DNA from: a virus
Strand: one strand, 5' to 3'
Virus record (IMG/VR): IMGVR_UViG_3300020411_002411
Span: 1 to 32,144 of that record
DNA length: 32,144 bases
The translations under genes and the position numbers were made by a program. Below are positions 14,771-23,544 of this stretch, piece after piece (the stretch's first letter is position 1; each line of letters begins with the position of its first letter). The notes beneath the pieces are model-generated. The model was not told where the DNA came from and searched no databases. It saw only the letters and a program-made list of their open reading frames with translations.

Positions 14771-15317
14771 GTAAATATCCTGCTCTTGCGACTACAATTG
14801 CATCCGCCCGATCATATGATTCTGGCTTTGGATTGCCCTTACTTGTATATTCTATCTTGAAAGTAGGCTCGGTGTCAAGTAATTTTTCTAATACTACTTG
14901 TTTTGCCTTTTGTCCTCTCGGAACTTTAATACCTACTTGCTTTCGTGCAGAAGAAGCACCGATAAATTTTGGCTCTATCTCAAACAACTCAAACAACAGC
15001 CATGAAACAATACCATTGAAGCGGGTCAAAAGAGAAAGAGTTTTTGCTGATGATTTGCCTCCCATGAACATATGCAACGACTGCTCAATATAAATATGCT
15101 CAATTAAATCGTCGTTCATCGGTTTTGGCCAGGGTGGCACTTCGTTATCCAATTGATACATCTCAAATATGTCGAGGATCTTTTCTTTGATTGCTACAGT
15201 TTTTTGAAAAATGTTTTTATATTTGCGTAAGTCTATCGAGTCGTAGTAAACCAATACATTATCTGCCACTATAGCAAAACCGGTGATGCTCGTTGAGACA
15301 TCTACTCCTAATATCAT
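14736..15317 (-). CDS. ruvC: RuvC-like Holliday-junction resolvase
   Basis: The protein has 193 residues. An RNase H-fold RuvC pattern is visible: GVDVSTSITGFAIV near the N-terminus (D6), HIYIEQSLHMFMGG (E78), a helical region with AKTLSLLTRFNGIVSWLLFE, then VPRGQKAKQVVLEKLL, and ESYDRADAIVVARAGYLL (D169, D172). These give the four acidic metal ligands of RuvC nucleases. It would resolve branched DNA before packaging, the job done in T4 by the unrelated endonuclease VII (gp49). The ATG follows AGAGG after the upstream structural gene, and its 3' end overlaps the primase start. An acidic tail EQEQESENTE closes the protein. Confidence 0.9.
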   Translation of the reverse strand: MILGVDVSTSITGFAIVADNVLVYYDSIDLRKYKNIFQKTVAIKEKILDIFEMYQLDNEVPPWPKPMNDDLIEHIYIEQSLHMFMGGKSSAKTLSLLTRFNGIVSWLLFELFEIEPKFIGASSARKQVGIKVPRGQKAKQVVLEKLLDTEPTFKIEYTSKGNPKPESYDRADAIVVARAGYLLEQEQESENTE

Positions 15318-15325
15318 TTGTACCT

Positions 15326-16618
15326 CTAAAAGTCTACTTTAATCTTAAATGTAATGTCTGCTAATTCTTCTTTAAGGACCGGATTGGCCAGGCTAGCCAT
15401 TCCTATTAGTTTCTTATTCTCATCATACACGGCAATTTTAGAAATGTATACTGCTCTTTCAAAAGATGCGCTAAAATCACTAACGCTTGAGCTAATAATA
15501 TTGACTACGGTTCGGTCCGGGTTTTCTTCATATAAATACGAAGACGTATAATTCAGTACTTGCTGTCCATAAGTAGCATATGACGGATTTGTAGAAAAGT
15601 TAGTTTCTCCTCTTTTTGCATGGGCAAACATTGTCATAACTTGAGTTTCGGTGGTTCCTTTAAACGAAAGATCGAAAGAAGTTGAAAGATCTGGTGTAAC
15701 ACCATCATTTGCGCCGGCGCCATAATGTAACCAAGAAGGCTTTTGATCAGCACTATCTAAAGTCATGGAGTCTTCAGTGATGTCCCACGAACCAGTAAGC
15801 ACTATAAACCCTTCATCATATAAGGCTACGCCGGCTATAGAGCCACTTCCAGTGCTTCCAGCTGGACCTATTTGAAGAAGTTCTCCATTCTGTCTTGTAT
15901 CTCTCAATTCTGCTATCAAAGAACCGCTTATAAACCACTTTAAAGATAAGCTACCAGGCTTAATCTGTGAGCCGAAAAAAATACTTGGAATTGAAATTAA
16001 ATTAAGAGTTTGAGTATCTTTGTTGCCATACGAAGATGAAACTCGATAATGCTGACTGCGTACGCCGTAAAAATTTAACTTATTTTTTAGGCTGTAAAAA
16101 TGAGTATTGTTTGACGAGCTAGGATTTACAATGTATTCACGAACAATAGATGCCGAGAGGGGGTAGGTCCCCGTAATAACTTCACCAAACATATATTCTG
16201 TAGCATAGTCATCTGTAGTGATTGTTTTAAATGTAGAGCCGGCTGATTGTTTCGATATAAAAGGATAGATTCTTCCGTTATTTAATAAAATTCCTGTTGG
16301 GTCTCCGTCTGCGATCATTTCAGCTGCTTTGACGCTATAACTTCCAGTCCCAGTTGTATCCCCATAAAATCGATCAGTGTTGACTTCTGGTCTATCAATA
16401 TTGTATTCGTATAGACTAATATAGCCGGAAGGCACATTTCTCACATTTGTTTCTGCACCAACACGAACACCGGAAGCATTAGTGGCCGCCATTGTTCCAG
16501 ATTGAATTGGGCGTGCGTTATAATACACAGTGCTATCAAAAATGAAAAACTCACAACTAGGGTGAGATTTCATTGTGTTCAAAATAAGATCGGATTTATT
16601 GAACTTTTTGTAGGACAT
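15326..16618 (-). CDS. Putative virion structural protein, 430 aa, paralogue of the upstream gene
   Basis: The N-terminus is MSYKKFNKSDLILNTMKSHP followed by SCEFFIFDSTVYYNARPIQS, with GYISLYEYNIDR further on. The middle is rich in Ser, Gly, Thr and Tyr, as in virion fibre or tail proteins. The C-terminal half resembles the 360-aa protein encoded just upstream: GVALYDEGFIVLTGS here against GVLFYDQGIVVLSAS there, TNFSTNPSYATYG against FNYSSNPTYKSGS, and ends DITFKIKVDF against ELTLRVRLDY. I infer tandem duplication with divergence and a common beta-rich fold. Its ATG lies one base after the upstream stop with no clear ribosome binding site, so translation is probably coupled. The exact virion role is unknown. 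Confidence 0.82.
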   Translation of the reverse strand: MSYKKFNKSDLILNTMKSHPSCEFFIFDSTVYYNARPIQSGTMAATNASGVRVGAETNVRNVPSGYISLYEYNIDRPEVNTDRFYGDTTGTGSYSVKAAEMIADGDPTGILLNNGRIYPFISKQSAGSTFKTITTDDYATEYMFGEVITGTYPLSASIVREYIVNPSSSNNTHFYSLKNKLNFYGVRSQHYRVSSSYGNKDTQTLNLISIPSIFFGSQIKPGSLSLKWFISGSLIAELRDTRQNGELLQIGPAGSTGSGSIAGVALYDEGFIVLTGSWDITEDSMTLDSADQKPSWLHYGAGANDGVTPDLSTSFDLSFKGTTETQVMTMFAHAKRGETNFSTNPSYATYGQQVLNYTSSYLYEENPDRTVVNIISSSVSDFSASFERAVYISKIAVYDENKKLIGMASLANPVLKEELADITFKIKVDF

Positions 16619-16619
16619 G

Positions 16620-17702
16620 CTAGTAATCTAGGCGTACACGTAATGTCAACTCGTTGGTCGGATCCTTTCTAAGTGGCTCAGACAATTTTGCAACTGCTAA
16701 AAGTTCGTTTGCCGCATTATAAAGTCCGACAGTTGTAATATAGCTTACAGGCATGTCTGCTGAGGTGGTTTTTACAACGCATTGGCTCCCACTTTTATAT
16801 GTTGGATTAGAGCTGTAGTTGAAGTCGCTATGTGCAGCGCGGCAAAAGTAAATAGTAGAATTGATCTCAACGCTATTGTTGAAGGATAAATCTACTATTC
16901 TGTGCCTTAATGCATCGCAGGTTCCTGAAATTGCTGCTCCTGTAAGGGCAGATACAAGAGATTGATCTCCTGAATTGTAGGTGCCTGGTCCACTAAACCA
17001 ATCGGCAGCATTAGAGTCGAACACAGACGCTGAAAGCACGACAATTCCTTGATCATAAAACAGCACGCCATGAGCAGTTCCACCGCCAGGTGATGCATTG
17101 CTTTCATACAAGACGCCGTAATCTCCCCCAACAGTGGTGGCAAAGGCTCCGGATGCATCGGTCAGAACGACCACTGACTCTCCATAAGATGTAGATGAGG
17201 ATCCTCCGTGCGTACCGGACGTTACTAATTCCCAGGATCCAGTACCCAGGGCCATAGAGAAACTTTGCTTTTTAATACCGTCTTTAACTAATAACCTAGA
17301 GAGATCAATAAAGAAAACTTCATTCATCTGGTTATTGTCATCCCCAATGTCTAAATCAGATTCAAACGTCTCACAGACAGAACCTGAAAATCCTAATAAA
17401 CTTTGCGCATGTACATTGTACATATTAATTTTTTTAGAGTTTTGAACATTTCCTGAAGCAGATAACGCTGAGTTATTGCTATAGCCAAACGTTATGTCAA
17501 GAATGTGATTCGCCGAAGAGCTTAGATAAGGATAATCGTACACACTTTGAAACATTCCATGTGTAAAGTTTTTAATATTATCGCCTTCTAAAAGAGTTCC
17601 ATAGGTACCGCTCAAAATAGAGCCAGTGATCGGAATTGCCTCATGCAATACAGTTGTTGTAATGGTTGTATCACCGGGTCCAATAGTTTTATAAGTCGCC
17701 AT
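16620..17702 (-). CDS. Putative virion structural protein, 360 aa, paralogue of the downstream gene
   Basis: The protein begins MATYKTIGPGDTTITTTVLH and contains ILSGTYGTLLEGDNIKNFTH then GMFQSVYDYPYLSSSANHIL. FFIDLSRLLVKDGIKKQSFS precedes a Gly/Ser-rich beta-type region (WELVTSGTHGGSSSTSYGES). The C-terminal 150 residues match the next gene product in motif order (see that entry) and end in KLSEPLRKDPTNELTLRVRL. There is no catalytic motif, signal peptide or membrane helix. GGAG is placed well for the ATG at 17702. Composition and company indicate a virion or tail-associated protein; I cannot assign it to a named family. Confidence 0.82.
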   Translation of the reverse strand: MATYKTIGPGDTTITTTVLHEAIPITGSILSGTYGTLLEGDNIKNFTHGMFQSVYDYPYLSSSANHILDITFGYSNNSALSASGNVQNSKKINMYNVHAQSLLGFSGSVCETFESDLDIGDDNNQMNEVFFIDLSRLLVKDGIKKQSFSMALGTGSWELVTSGTHGGSSSTSYGESVVVLTDASGAFATTVGGDYGVLYESNASPGGGTAHGVLFYDQGIVVLSASVFDSNAADWFSGPGTYNSGDQSLVSALTGAAISGTCDALRHRIVDLSFNNSVEINSTIYFCRAAHSDFNYSSNPTYKSGSQCVVKTTSADMPVSYITTVGLYNAANELLAVAKLSEPLRKDPTNELTLRVRLDY

Positions 17703-17720
17703 TATTTATAATCTCCAAAT

Positions 17721-18710
17721 TTATCCACTTACATACCGAACTAATCTAAGGGGCACCTGTAAGCTGGCCCCAGAAGAGTGTCCTACAATATACACTATGG
17801 TGTCGAGACGATCAATAGTCAAGCCGGCTAGCGTGTCGTTTATTTTTCCATGTGTAGACCACAGAGGGCTTCGCGAAGCAGAAGAACGTGCACGTAATCC
17901 AGGAACGACTCCAAAATTAATTTTTGTAATTGTTCCGCGAGGTCCGGCTATGGCAGACAGTGTAGTATCGGCCTTGGTCGATGTTGCATAATAATATACA
18001 GTGTTTGCAACTGAGCCAACACTAAAAGATGCGTAATTTGCCATACCAGAAACATTGGAGCCGGCTTGTACATTCTGTAACGAACTAAAAGTTGTTGTAG
18101 AGCTATTGTACGTATTAGTGAATTTACCGCCTCGTGGTCCAAAAACATTTGAAATAAACCTTGTGTCCACTTCAACGCGATACCGATTATCCATCATATT
18201 TTGACTAGTAAGCAAGCTTCTGTTTGCAGCGTTTGCTATCAATGAAGTGGTATCAAGTCCAGACTCAATGCACAGCATCCGACCCGTAGTAGACATAGAC
18301 TCAACGCAAGAATCTTTGCCAATAGCAGTATTAAGCTTTTCTTTTGTTTGTTCATTCACTGCTACTAAAAGCACTCCATTATGTAGGAAAACAGTTTCAG
18401 TGCTAATTTTAGTATTCTGTTTAAGAACTGGCATGTATAGCAAATTATTGTTTGTGTTTGTAACTAATTTAAATCTCAATTCAGCTGTATCGGAAGTGCA
18501 GCCTTGCAGGATTGGTGTCTGTAATATTTCTAAGTCGTAATACGCAGAACCACTAACGTTGTTTTTGTCGTACAGTGCATAATTTATTTCATCATCACCC
18601 ATCGCATATTTAACAATTTTAAAATTTCCTTGTGATAGTTTTTTTCTACCAATCTTTGTTAGTACTGCGTCGAGTATGATATCGCCCGAGTTATCTAAAA
18701 AGGTGCTCAT
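17721..18710 (-). CDS. Putative virion structural protein, 329 aa, tandem paralogue A
   Basis: The N-terminus is MSTFLDNSGDIILDAVLTKI followed by GRKKLSQGNFKIVKYAMGDD and EINYALYD. This module is shared almost residue for residue with the 347-aa protein upstream (FLDNAGTIQLDAVLTELGRK). The middle repeats FGPRGGKF and AGPRGTITKINFG, and the end is DTIVYIVGHSSGASLQVPLR then LVRYVSG. The conserved ends and the two G-P-R-G blocks suggest a defined fold with variable inserts, as in oligomeric tail or neck components. GAGAGG lies eight bases before the ATG. The role is unknown. I have seen this N-terminal signature recur in uncultured phage sequences but cannot tie it to a named protein. Confidence 0.83.
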   Translation of the reverse strand: MSTFLDNSGDIILDAVLTKIGRKKLSQGNFKIVKYAMGDDEINYALYDKNNVSGSAYYDLEILQTPILQGCTSDTAELRFKLVTNTNNNLLYMPVLKQNTKISTETVFLHNGVLLVAVNEQTKEKLNTAIGKDSCVESMSTTGRMLCIESGLDTTSLIANAANRSLLTSQNMMDNRYRVEVDTRFISNVFGPRGGKFTNTYNSSTTTFSSLQNVQAGSNVSGMANYASFSVGSVANTVYYYATSTKADTTLSAIAGPRGTITKINFGVVPGLRARSSASRSPLWSTHGKINDTLAGLTIDRLDTIVYIVGHSSGASLQVPLRLVRYVSG

Positions 18711-18786
18711 TTATAATCCTCTCATAACATAAATAGTATAAATTTGATTTGTTGCTCAATATATAGTTGTTTTTTATATTCCATCT
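18711..18786 (-). other. Longest intergenic gap (76 bp), AT-rich
   Basis: Very AT-rich leader before the 329-aa gene, ending in GAGAGG plus ATG. A weak -35-like TTGAGC with a poor -10 is present and could be a promoter. A 20-codon open frame at 18722-18784 lacks a ribosome binding site. I see no convincing hairpin terminator. Confidence 0.3.
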
Positions 18787-19830
18787 TTACGTGCCAGCAT
18801 ATCGAATGATCCTTAGTGGAATTTGAATTCGCGATGAAGAAGATAACCCCTCAACATAAATCGTAGTATCAATATAATCATATTTGTTTGTGCTGTCAAA
18901 TAAAGTTTGATCAGTGTAGCCAAAAATGTTATATTTCTCGCTTCTAGGCGACGAAGAAAAGTGAGTCATTTCCGGTTTAAGGGAAAAGTTAAGCGCTAAT
19001 ACACTACCACGTGGTCCATTTAAAGAAGAAAGCTTATTATCGTCTATTGTTCCATCTCTATAGAGTATGTTATTTAATGCGCCCCGTACTGAATAACAGT
19101 TAAATTTGTCCACTATGTGTCGTAAGCTGTTTGGTGGTGTTTCAGCCATTGGTGAAAAATCTATTTCTACTTCTGAAACAGCGATTTTTGATTTAAATGT
19201 AGATCTGGGTCCGGGTCCGTAGACTTTAGTAAAAAACCTGCTATCGCAGAATACATTAAAATAGAGATCCAACAATCCAGGATCGATGATATAAGATTTT
19301 CTATACTCTGCAGTTCTTCCTATAGTAGAAAGAAGCGAACTGCTAGAGCCGCTAAGCCCGGATTCAATTATTATCTTTGTTTTCATTGTTTGTAAATTTT
19401 CAAGTATATAGTCTTCTCTTCCGAGCGCTGTTTTAAGTTTTTTAGTTGTTTCATCATTTACAGAAAAGTAATAACGATCTTCCCACGGTTTATGTGCAAC
19501 GTTAACTTTGTCATTAATACGCAAGATAGGTATAAAGAATATATCATCTCTATTGAATGTTGTTAAGCCGTATTTTATAGCAGTCGTTTCACCAGAAAAA
19601 GCTTCAAAGCAAGATTGGGACAAAATTGAATTTTGCAATTCGTCACCAGAGCCAATGCTGCCGCTAGAAGTAACTACTTCTTTTGCAGGATCAAACAACG
19701 TATAATCTATCTCATCATCACCTAACGCAAATTTAGCGACATGAAATTTTCCCTGAGCTAAACGCTTGCGGCCAAGTTCAGTTAAAACTGCGTCAAGTTG
19801 GATAGTTCCCGCATTATCTAAAAAGGACAT
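18787..19830 (-). CDS. Putative virion structural protein, 347 aa, tandem paralogue B
   Basis: The protein starts MSFLDNAGTIQLDAVLTELG and continues RKRLAQGKFHVAKFALGDDE and IDYTLFD, the same N-terminal module as the 329-aa protein downstream. Later it has VYGPGPRSTF and LNGPRGSVLALNFSLKPEM in the positions of the paralogue's G-P-R-G blocks. It ends DTTIYVEGLSSSSRIQIPLR then IIRYAGT. The two copies share motif order but are well diverged, so the duplication is old. GAGAG precedes the ATG at a normal distance. A virion role is inferred from neighbours and composition. Confidence 0.83.
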   Translation of the reverse strand: MSFLDNAGTIQLDAVLTELGRKRLAQGKFHVAKFALGDDEIDYTLFDPAKEVVTSSGSIGSGDELQNSILSQSCFEAFSGETTAIKYGLTTFNRDDIFFIPILRINDKVNVAHKPWEDRYYFSVNDETTKKLKTALGREDYILENLQTMKTKIIIESGLSGSSSSLLSTIGRTAEYRKSYIIDPGLLDLYFNVFCDSRFFTKVYGPGPRSTFKSKIAVSEVEIDFSPMAETPPNSLRHIVDKFNCYSVRGALNNILYRDGTIDDNKLSSLNGPRGSVLALNFSLKPEMTHFSSSPRSEKYNIFGYTDQTLFDSTNKYDYIDTTIYVEGLSSSSRIQIPLRIIRYAGT

Positions 19831-19855
19831 TTTGTTTCTCTCATATTAATTATCA

Positions 19856-22681
19856 TCAATATTTCTCTTCTTCTAATTCAAACGTAAGATTTACATCTAT
19901 CATACGACCAGTTTTCTTTGAGGTTAGTCTAATTTTAAACTCTTGTCCCCAAATTGTTTCATCTAATGTAGGATCTCCTACTTCTAATAAAGATAGGTTA
20001 TCGTTTCCAGTTAGCGAAGGATCTACATCAGTCTCGTTAAACATTATCTGCCTAACAGCTGGCATTACTTGAAATAGTTTTTTAAATTCTTGGCTTACAT
20101 TGTTTAATTCATTTGACTCATTGTCTAGATCGGTTTGTGTAATAGTTGCAAATGTAGAGTAAATGTACCCGCCGTCATCTATTAATTCAGCCTCAATCAT
20201 GTTTTCAATAGCGCCATTAATTGCATGTTGATTTCGAAAAGAAAATGCATAGTAATACTTTTGATTTGTTTCTACAGTATCATAAAAAATATAATTTGTA
20301 ATTTGTTCTATATCGGAATACAGCTCATTATCTCCTAAATTAATTGTTTTATACTTAGGAATCTCATAAAGATAATTAGGTTTTTTAGTGCTACGATAAA
20401 CACATAATTCAATAGGCTTTGAGGGGCTCTCAGACATATATCTATAGCCGCCCAACGAACTAGATAGCATGTCATATGAACTTATGTACTGTTCAAGATA
20501 TTTGTAATTATCTAGAATTTGTGGAAATTTTTCTCCCTGTTCGTTGTGAGATGAAAATTCTGCGTAATCTACAAAAAACCCAAGCTTTTTTGAATCATCT
20601 ATGACTTGAAACGGCATCACTGTAGATGGGTTAGCGGGATGATCGAGCATGGTGCACGTTTTTTCTCCTATTTTTGTTTTAACAACTTTAAGTCCCGGTT
20701 CGTAGTATAGATTAAAGTCAGCTAAATATGATTCCGTGGTGTAAATTTGTGCTTCAGTTGCAAAGGAGCTAGTGGTCTCTAAGGGGATTACCTCTGTATT
20801 TGTTGAATCTTCTCCATGATAAAGGGCCGGCATCGGTTGATATCCGTTTGGATTTACAAATTCCAAACAATTATAAGTCTTAGTTCCGCCTTCATGCGGT
20901 AATTCAGTTGTGCCAATAATCCTAGTGATACGCAAATCTTGCGTACTATACTTGAATCCCCCTACTAATTTATAGGCGTATATTTCATATCGATATGTGT
21001 GTCCATATTTTATTTGAGAATCTTGAAAATAAAGCTCTTCGGACAAACTAGTACTATTATAAAACCACCAACTTTGCACTACTGAGTTATCAATTGTTCT
21101 AAATTTTTTAATTTGATATGCTACAGTTTCTGAATAGTTTCCGAAATCGCCTGAAGAATTTCCTCTTGCAGTCTCGTACAAGGTGTATAGATCATTTGGT
21201 CCCGTGCACTGAAACGGACTACTTATTGCTGTATTGTTAATTGAGTCAATAAACTGGTTCATGGTTTTTAAAGTAACTTCGGTATTGATAAAACGCGCAC
21301 TACTAGTAACATCGTGCAGATAGCCGTGAGCATCCAACGTTAAATTTTGAGTTGTTGAGCCAGAAAAACCTTGGGGTCCAAATACATTAAAATTTAAATT
21401 TCCTACCTGTATTGTTGAGCCAATATCATTATTGTACGAATCAACAAACATATCCAGCACATCCGCCGAATAATTTAATCTTGCGACTGCGGTAATTGAC
21501 TCTTGAATTTGTGCATATATGTCTAAAGTGTCAAACTTGTCTTCAACAGTATAACCAGAGCCTTGTGCATATGAATTCTGAAAACCATCAAATGTTCTTT
21601 TTAGCATGTGTAGAAATTTTTCACTATATAAATTTTCTTCAATTATCTCTCGATAATGCGTTTTTGATTCAGTTGGCAAATCCATTTTTATCTCATTATA
21701 ATATGGATATTTAGCTCCTAATAAATCTCTTTCTGGAATCCCATCGCCACCGATGACTTCGTTCATTGCCCAGTTTCCAAAATACGTATTTTGCATGATA
21801 AAGTCTGCGCGCGCCTGCGCAGAGGACGATAGTGAATTATTTACAACAAAGTCACCTAAATAATATCTCATTTTAAAAGTAGTATCTAACCACGTTACAC
21901 AACTATCATCATCGACTCCCATAGCTGCTTGTTCAGGTGGAAAAACTGCCGTATAGGTATCTGAAAAAACTTCTATTGGTAAAGAGCCACTTTCTGGGAT
22001 ATGTCTGTTTAAAGTGGTTGCAATAACGTTGTTTAATCCATACGAGGACGTTAGTACGGCTTCTGGGTCAGTCTCCGTTTTAAAATTCCTGGCATACATT
22101 AAAGAATTTATATCTATTATAAACCTTTCGGATATTTTGTTTGCGTAAGCTTCATATGAAGATAAATGATAGTTATATTTAGGATTAACCCTCATTATTG
22201 AATATTCCGCTGTTTCGGATATTTGTTCTAATCTTTTAGCCTCTAAACTTGTATATGGCCGGCTTTCTTCAAAATTAAACACTTCAAAGCTACCAACGGA
22301 ATATATAGTTGTTATAAACTGCTGCCAATCACTATCGCTCTCAAACTCGCTGCCAACACCATACGCACGGATAGGAACCTTATATAATGGAAGAATTGCT
22401 GGAAGCGCGGCTGGGCGTATTGAAGCGGTTGTAACATTTTCATAATCGCTTAAAAAAATCTTTATTTTGCCAGAAGTTGAATAGTTGTCCCCACCATCAG
22501 TGTTCTCGTATAAAAGCGTATTTGATGTATCTTCATTAAAATTGTCTTCAATTAGATTGTTAAAAACATATCCAGCCTCTAAATTATCATTATCTACCCC
22601 CCACATCATTCCGCACTCATCTCTAAGTGGATTACTGCCAGATATTGTACTGTTGTTTATATATCGTATTCTTTTAAACAT
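19856..22681 (-). CDS. Large putative virion protein (941 aa) with fibronectin-III-like segments
   Basis: The product begins MFKRIRYINNSTISGSNPLR. Two segments end in the Y-x-Y-x-[VIF]-x-A pattern typical of fibronectin type III domains: KYGHTYRYEIYAYKLVGGFK at about 565-585 and QKYYYAFSFRNQHAINGAIE at about 830-850. A segment FNVFGPQGFSGSTTQNLTLD lies near the middle. The C-terminus (EFKIRLTSKKTGRMIDVNLT) is a beta-type domain ending in an acidic tail. It is probably a tail, baseplate or fibre component that binds sugars or proteins at the virion surface. Its ATG overlaps the upstream stop as TAATG, with the ribosome binding site inside the Gly-tail codons of the previous gene. The detailed role is unknown. 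Confidence 0.82.
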   Translation of the reverse strand: MFKRIRYINNSTISGSNPLRDECGMMWGVDNDNLEAGYVFNNLIEDNFNEDTSNTLLYENTDGGDNYSTSGKIKIFLSDYENVTTASIRPAALPAILPLYKVPIRAYGVGSEFESDSDWQQFITTIYSVGSFEVFNFEESRPYTSLEAKRLEQISETAEYSIMRVNPKYNYHLSSYEAYANKISERFIIDINSLMYARNFKTETDPEAVLTSSYGLNNVIATTLNRHIPESGSLPIEVFSDTYTAVFPPEQAAMGVDDDSCVTWLDTTFKMRYYLGDFVVNNSLSSSAQARADFIMQNTYFGNWAMNEVIGGDGIPERDLLGAKYPYYNEIKMDLPTESKTHYREIIEENLYSEKFLHMLKRTFDGFQNSYAQGSGYTVEDKFDTLDIYAQIQESITAVARLNYSADVLDMFVDSYNNDIGSTIQVGNLNFNVFGPQGFSGSTTQNLTLDAHGYLHDVTSSARFINTEVTLKTMNQFIDSINNTAISSPFQCTGPNDLYTLYETARGNSSGDFGNYSETVAYQIKKFRTIDNSVVQSWWFYNSTSLSEELYFQDSQIKYGHTYRYEIYAYKLVGGFKYSTQDLRITRIIGTTELPHEGGTKTYNCLEFVNPNGYQPMPALYHGEDSTNTEVIPLETTSSFATEAQIYTTESYLADFNLYYEPGLKVVKTKIGEKTCTMLDHPANPSTVMPFQVIDDSKKLGFFVDYAEFSSHNEQGEKFPQILDNYKYLEQYISSYDMLSSSLGGYRYMSESPSKPIELCVYRSTKKPNYLYEIPKYKTINLGDNELYSDIEQITNYIFYDTVETNQKYYYAFSFRNQHAINGAIENMIEAELIDDGGYIYSTFATITQTDLDNESNELNNVSQEFKKLFQVMPAVRQIMFNETDVDPSLTGNDNLSLLEVGDPTLDETIWGQEFKIRLTSKKTGRMIDVNLTFELEEEKY

Positions 22682-23544
22682 TAATATCCTCCGCCGCCGG
22701 CAGAACCTCCGCCGCCGCCGCTAGAGCCACCAGCGGAAACTGTACTTCCGCCCATACCTAACTGAGAGGAGAGGGGCTCAAAGGCGCCTGTTAATGCAGT
22801 AGCCACTCCCGCACCAGCGAGCGGTGTAACTAACAGATTATTTGATTTCATTCTTAAAGAGCGAGTACGAACCGTGTTAGGGGTATCCCAACTTGCAAAA
22901 TTAGTGTTTACAACATTCATGCTTATATTATTTATATATTCTTCTAAAATAGTAGACACTGAACCTGAATTGTTAATAGAGCCAAATTTAGAATCATAAG
23001 TAGCTATCTCGTCTCCATCAAAAGAACAGTTTAATATTGCGTCATAATCATACCCGTTTAAAGGCGAGTCGTCAGCAATGGAATCTACAATTGTAAATTC
23101 TGGGGCAGTAATTTGATAACTATAGGTATAATATATTGAAATCGATGGTCTACTGTCGGTGAAAGTACTTTGCGCTTCCTCACCAAAAAAACCATCATAA
23201 GGCGGGGCACTGCTTCTAACTAGATAATTATAATTTATTCCCTTGGCCGCTAAATCTTCTATCGTGCCTCCAACTCTTTTCTGAAACATTTCAAAAGTAT
23301 TATCTTCTAGAGTCTCTTCATCTAATTCTCGGGTTTTTAATTCCGCGCGTGTGGTTTGGTTAGGCACGTTTTCAAATGTACCGGCGGCTGTATTGTTATA
23401 TGCGATGTCATATAAAACAGCAAATTCAGTATAATCAAAAAGACCTCCAAGCCTTCCGTCTCCACCAAAAGTTTTCGAACCCAAGTCGAATTGAGAAACC
23501 GGCTTAATACCGTCTGCTGCTCGATCTGATTCAAATCCGGCCAT
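22681..23544 (-). CDS. Putative virion protein, 287 aa, with Gly-rich GGGGY tail
   Basis: The protein starts MAGFESDRAADGIKPVSQFD and contains GLFDYTEFAVLYDIAYNNTA, a charged helical stretch (TRAELKTRELDEETLEDNTF) and a beta-rich C-terminal half. It ends in a low-complexity tail, SAGGSSGGGGGSAGGGGY. The same ending, GGGGY plus stop, closes the large protein at 29031. The ATG overlaps the previous stop as TAATG, with AGGAG upstream. Gly-rich tails of this sort occur in phage tip and fibre proteins, but here the tail also contains the next gene's ribosome binding site. The exact function is unknown. Confidence 0.8.
   Translation of the reverse strand: MAGFESDRAADGIKPVSQFDLGSKTFGGDGRLGGLFDYTEFAVLYDIAYNNTAAGTFENVPNQTTRAELKTRELDEETLEDNTFEMFQKRVGGTIEDLAAKGINYNYLVRSSAPPYDGFFGEEAQSTFTDSRPSISIYYTYSYQITAPEFTIVDSIADDSPLNGYDYDAILNCSFDGDEIATYDSKFGSINNSGSVSTILEEYINNISMNVVNTNFASWDTPNTVRTRSLRMKSNNLLVTPLAGAGVATALTGAFEPLSSQLGMGGSTVSAGGSSGGGGGSAGGGGY
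22687..22692 (-). promoter_or_regulatory. Shine-Dalgarno embedded in Gly codons
   Basis: GGAGGA on the minus strand encodes two of the final glycines of the 287-aa protein and lies five bases before the ATG of the 941-aa gene. Confidence 0.8.

Noticed and set aside
17703-17710. TATAAATA (T4 late-promoter consensus) on the minus strand
   Set aside because: It abuts the ATG of the 360-aa gene, so transcription would start inside the gene. It is part of the AT-rich spacer after GGAG; similar TATAAATG spacers occur before other starts.
18722-18784. 20-codon open frame in the 76-bp gap
   Set aside because: No ribosome binding site, AT-rich, and no coupling overlap; likely chance.
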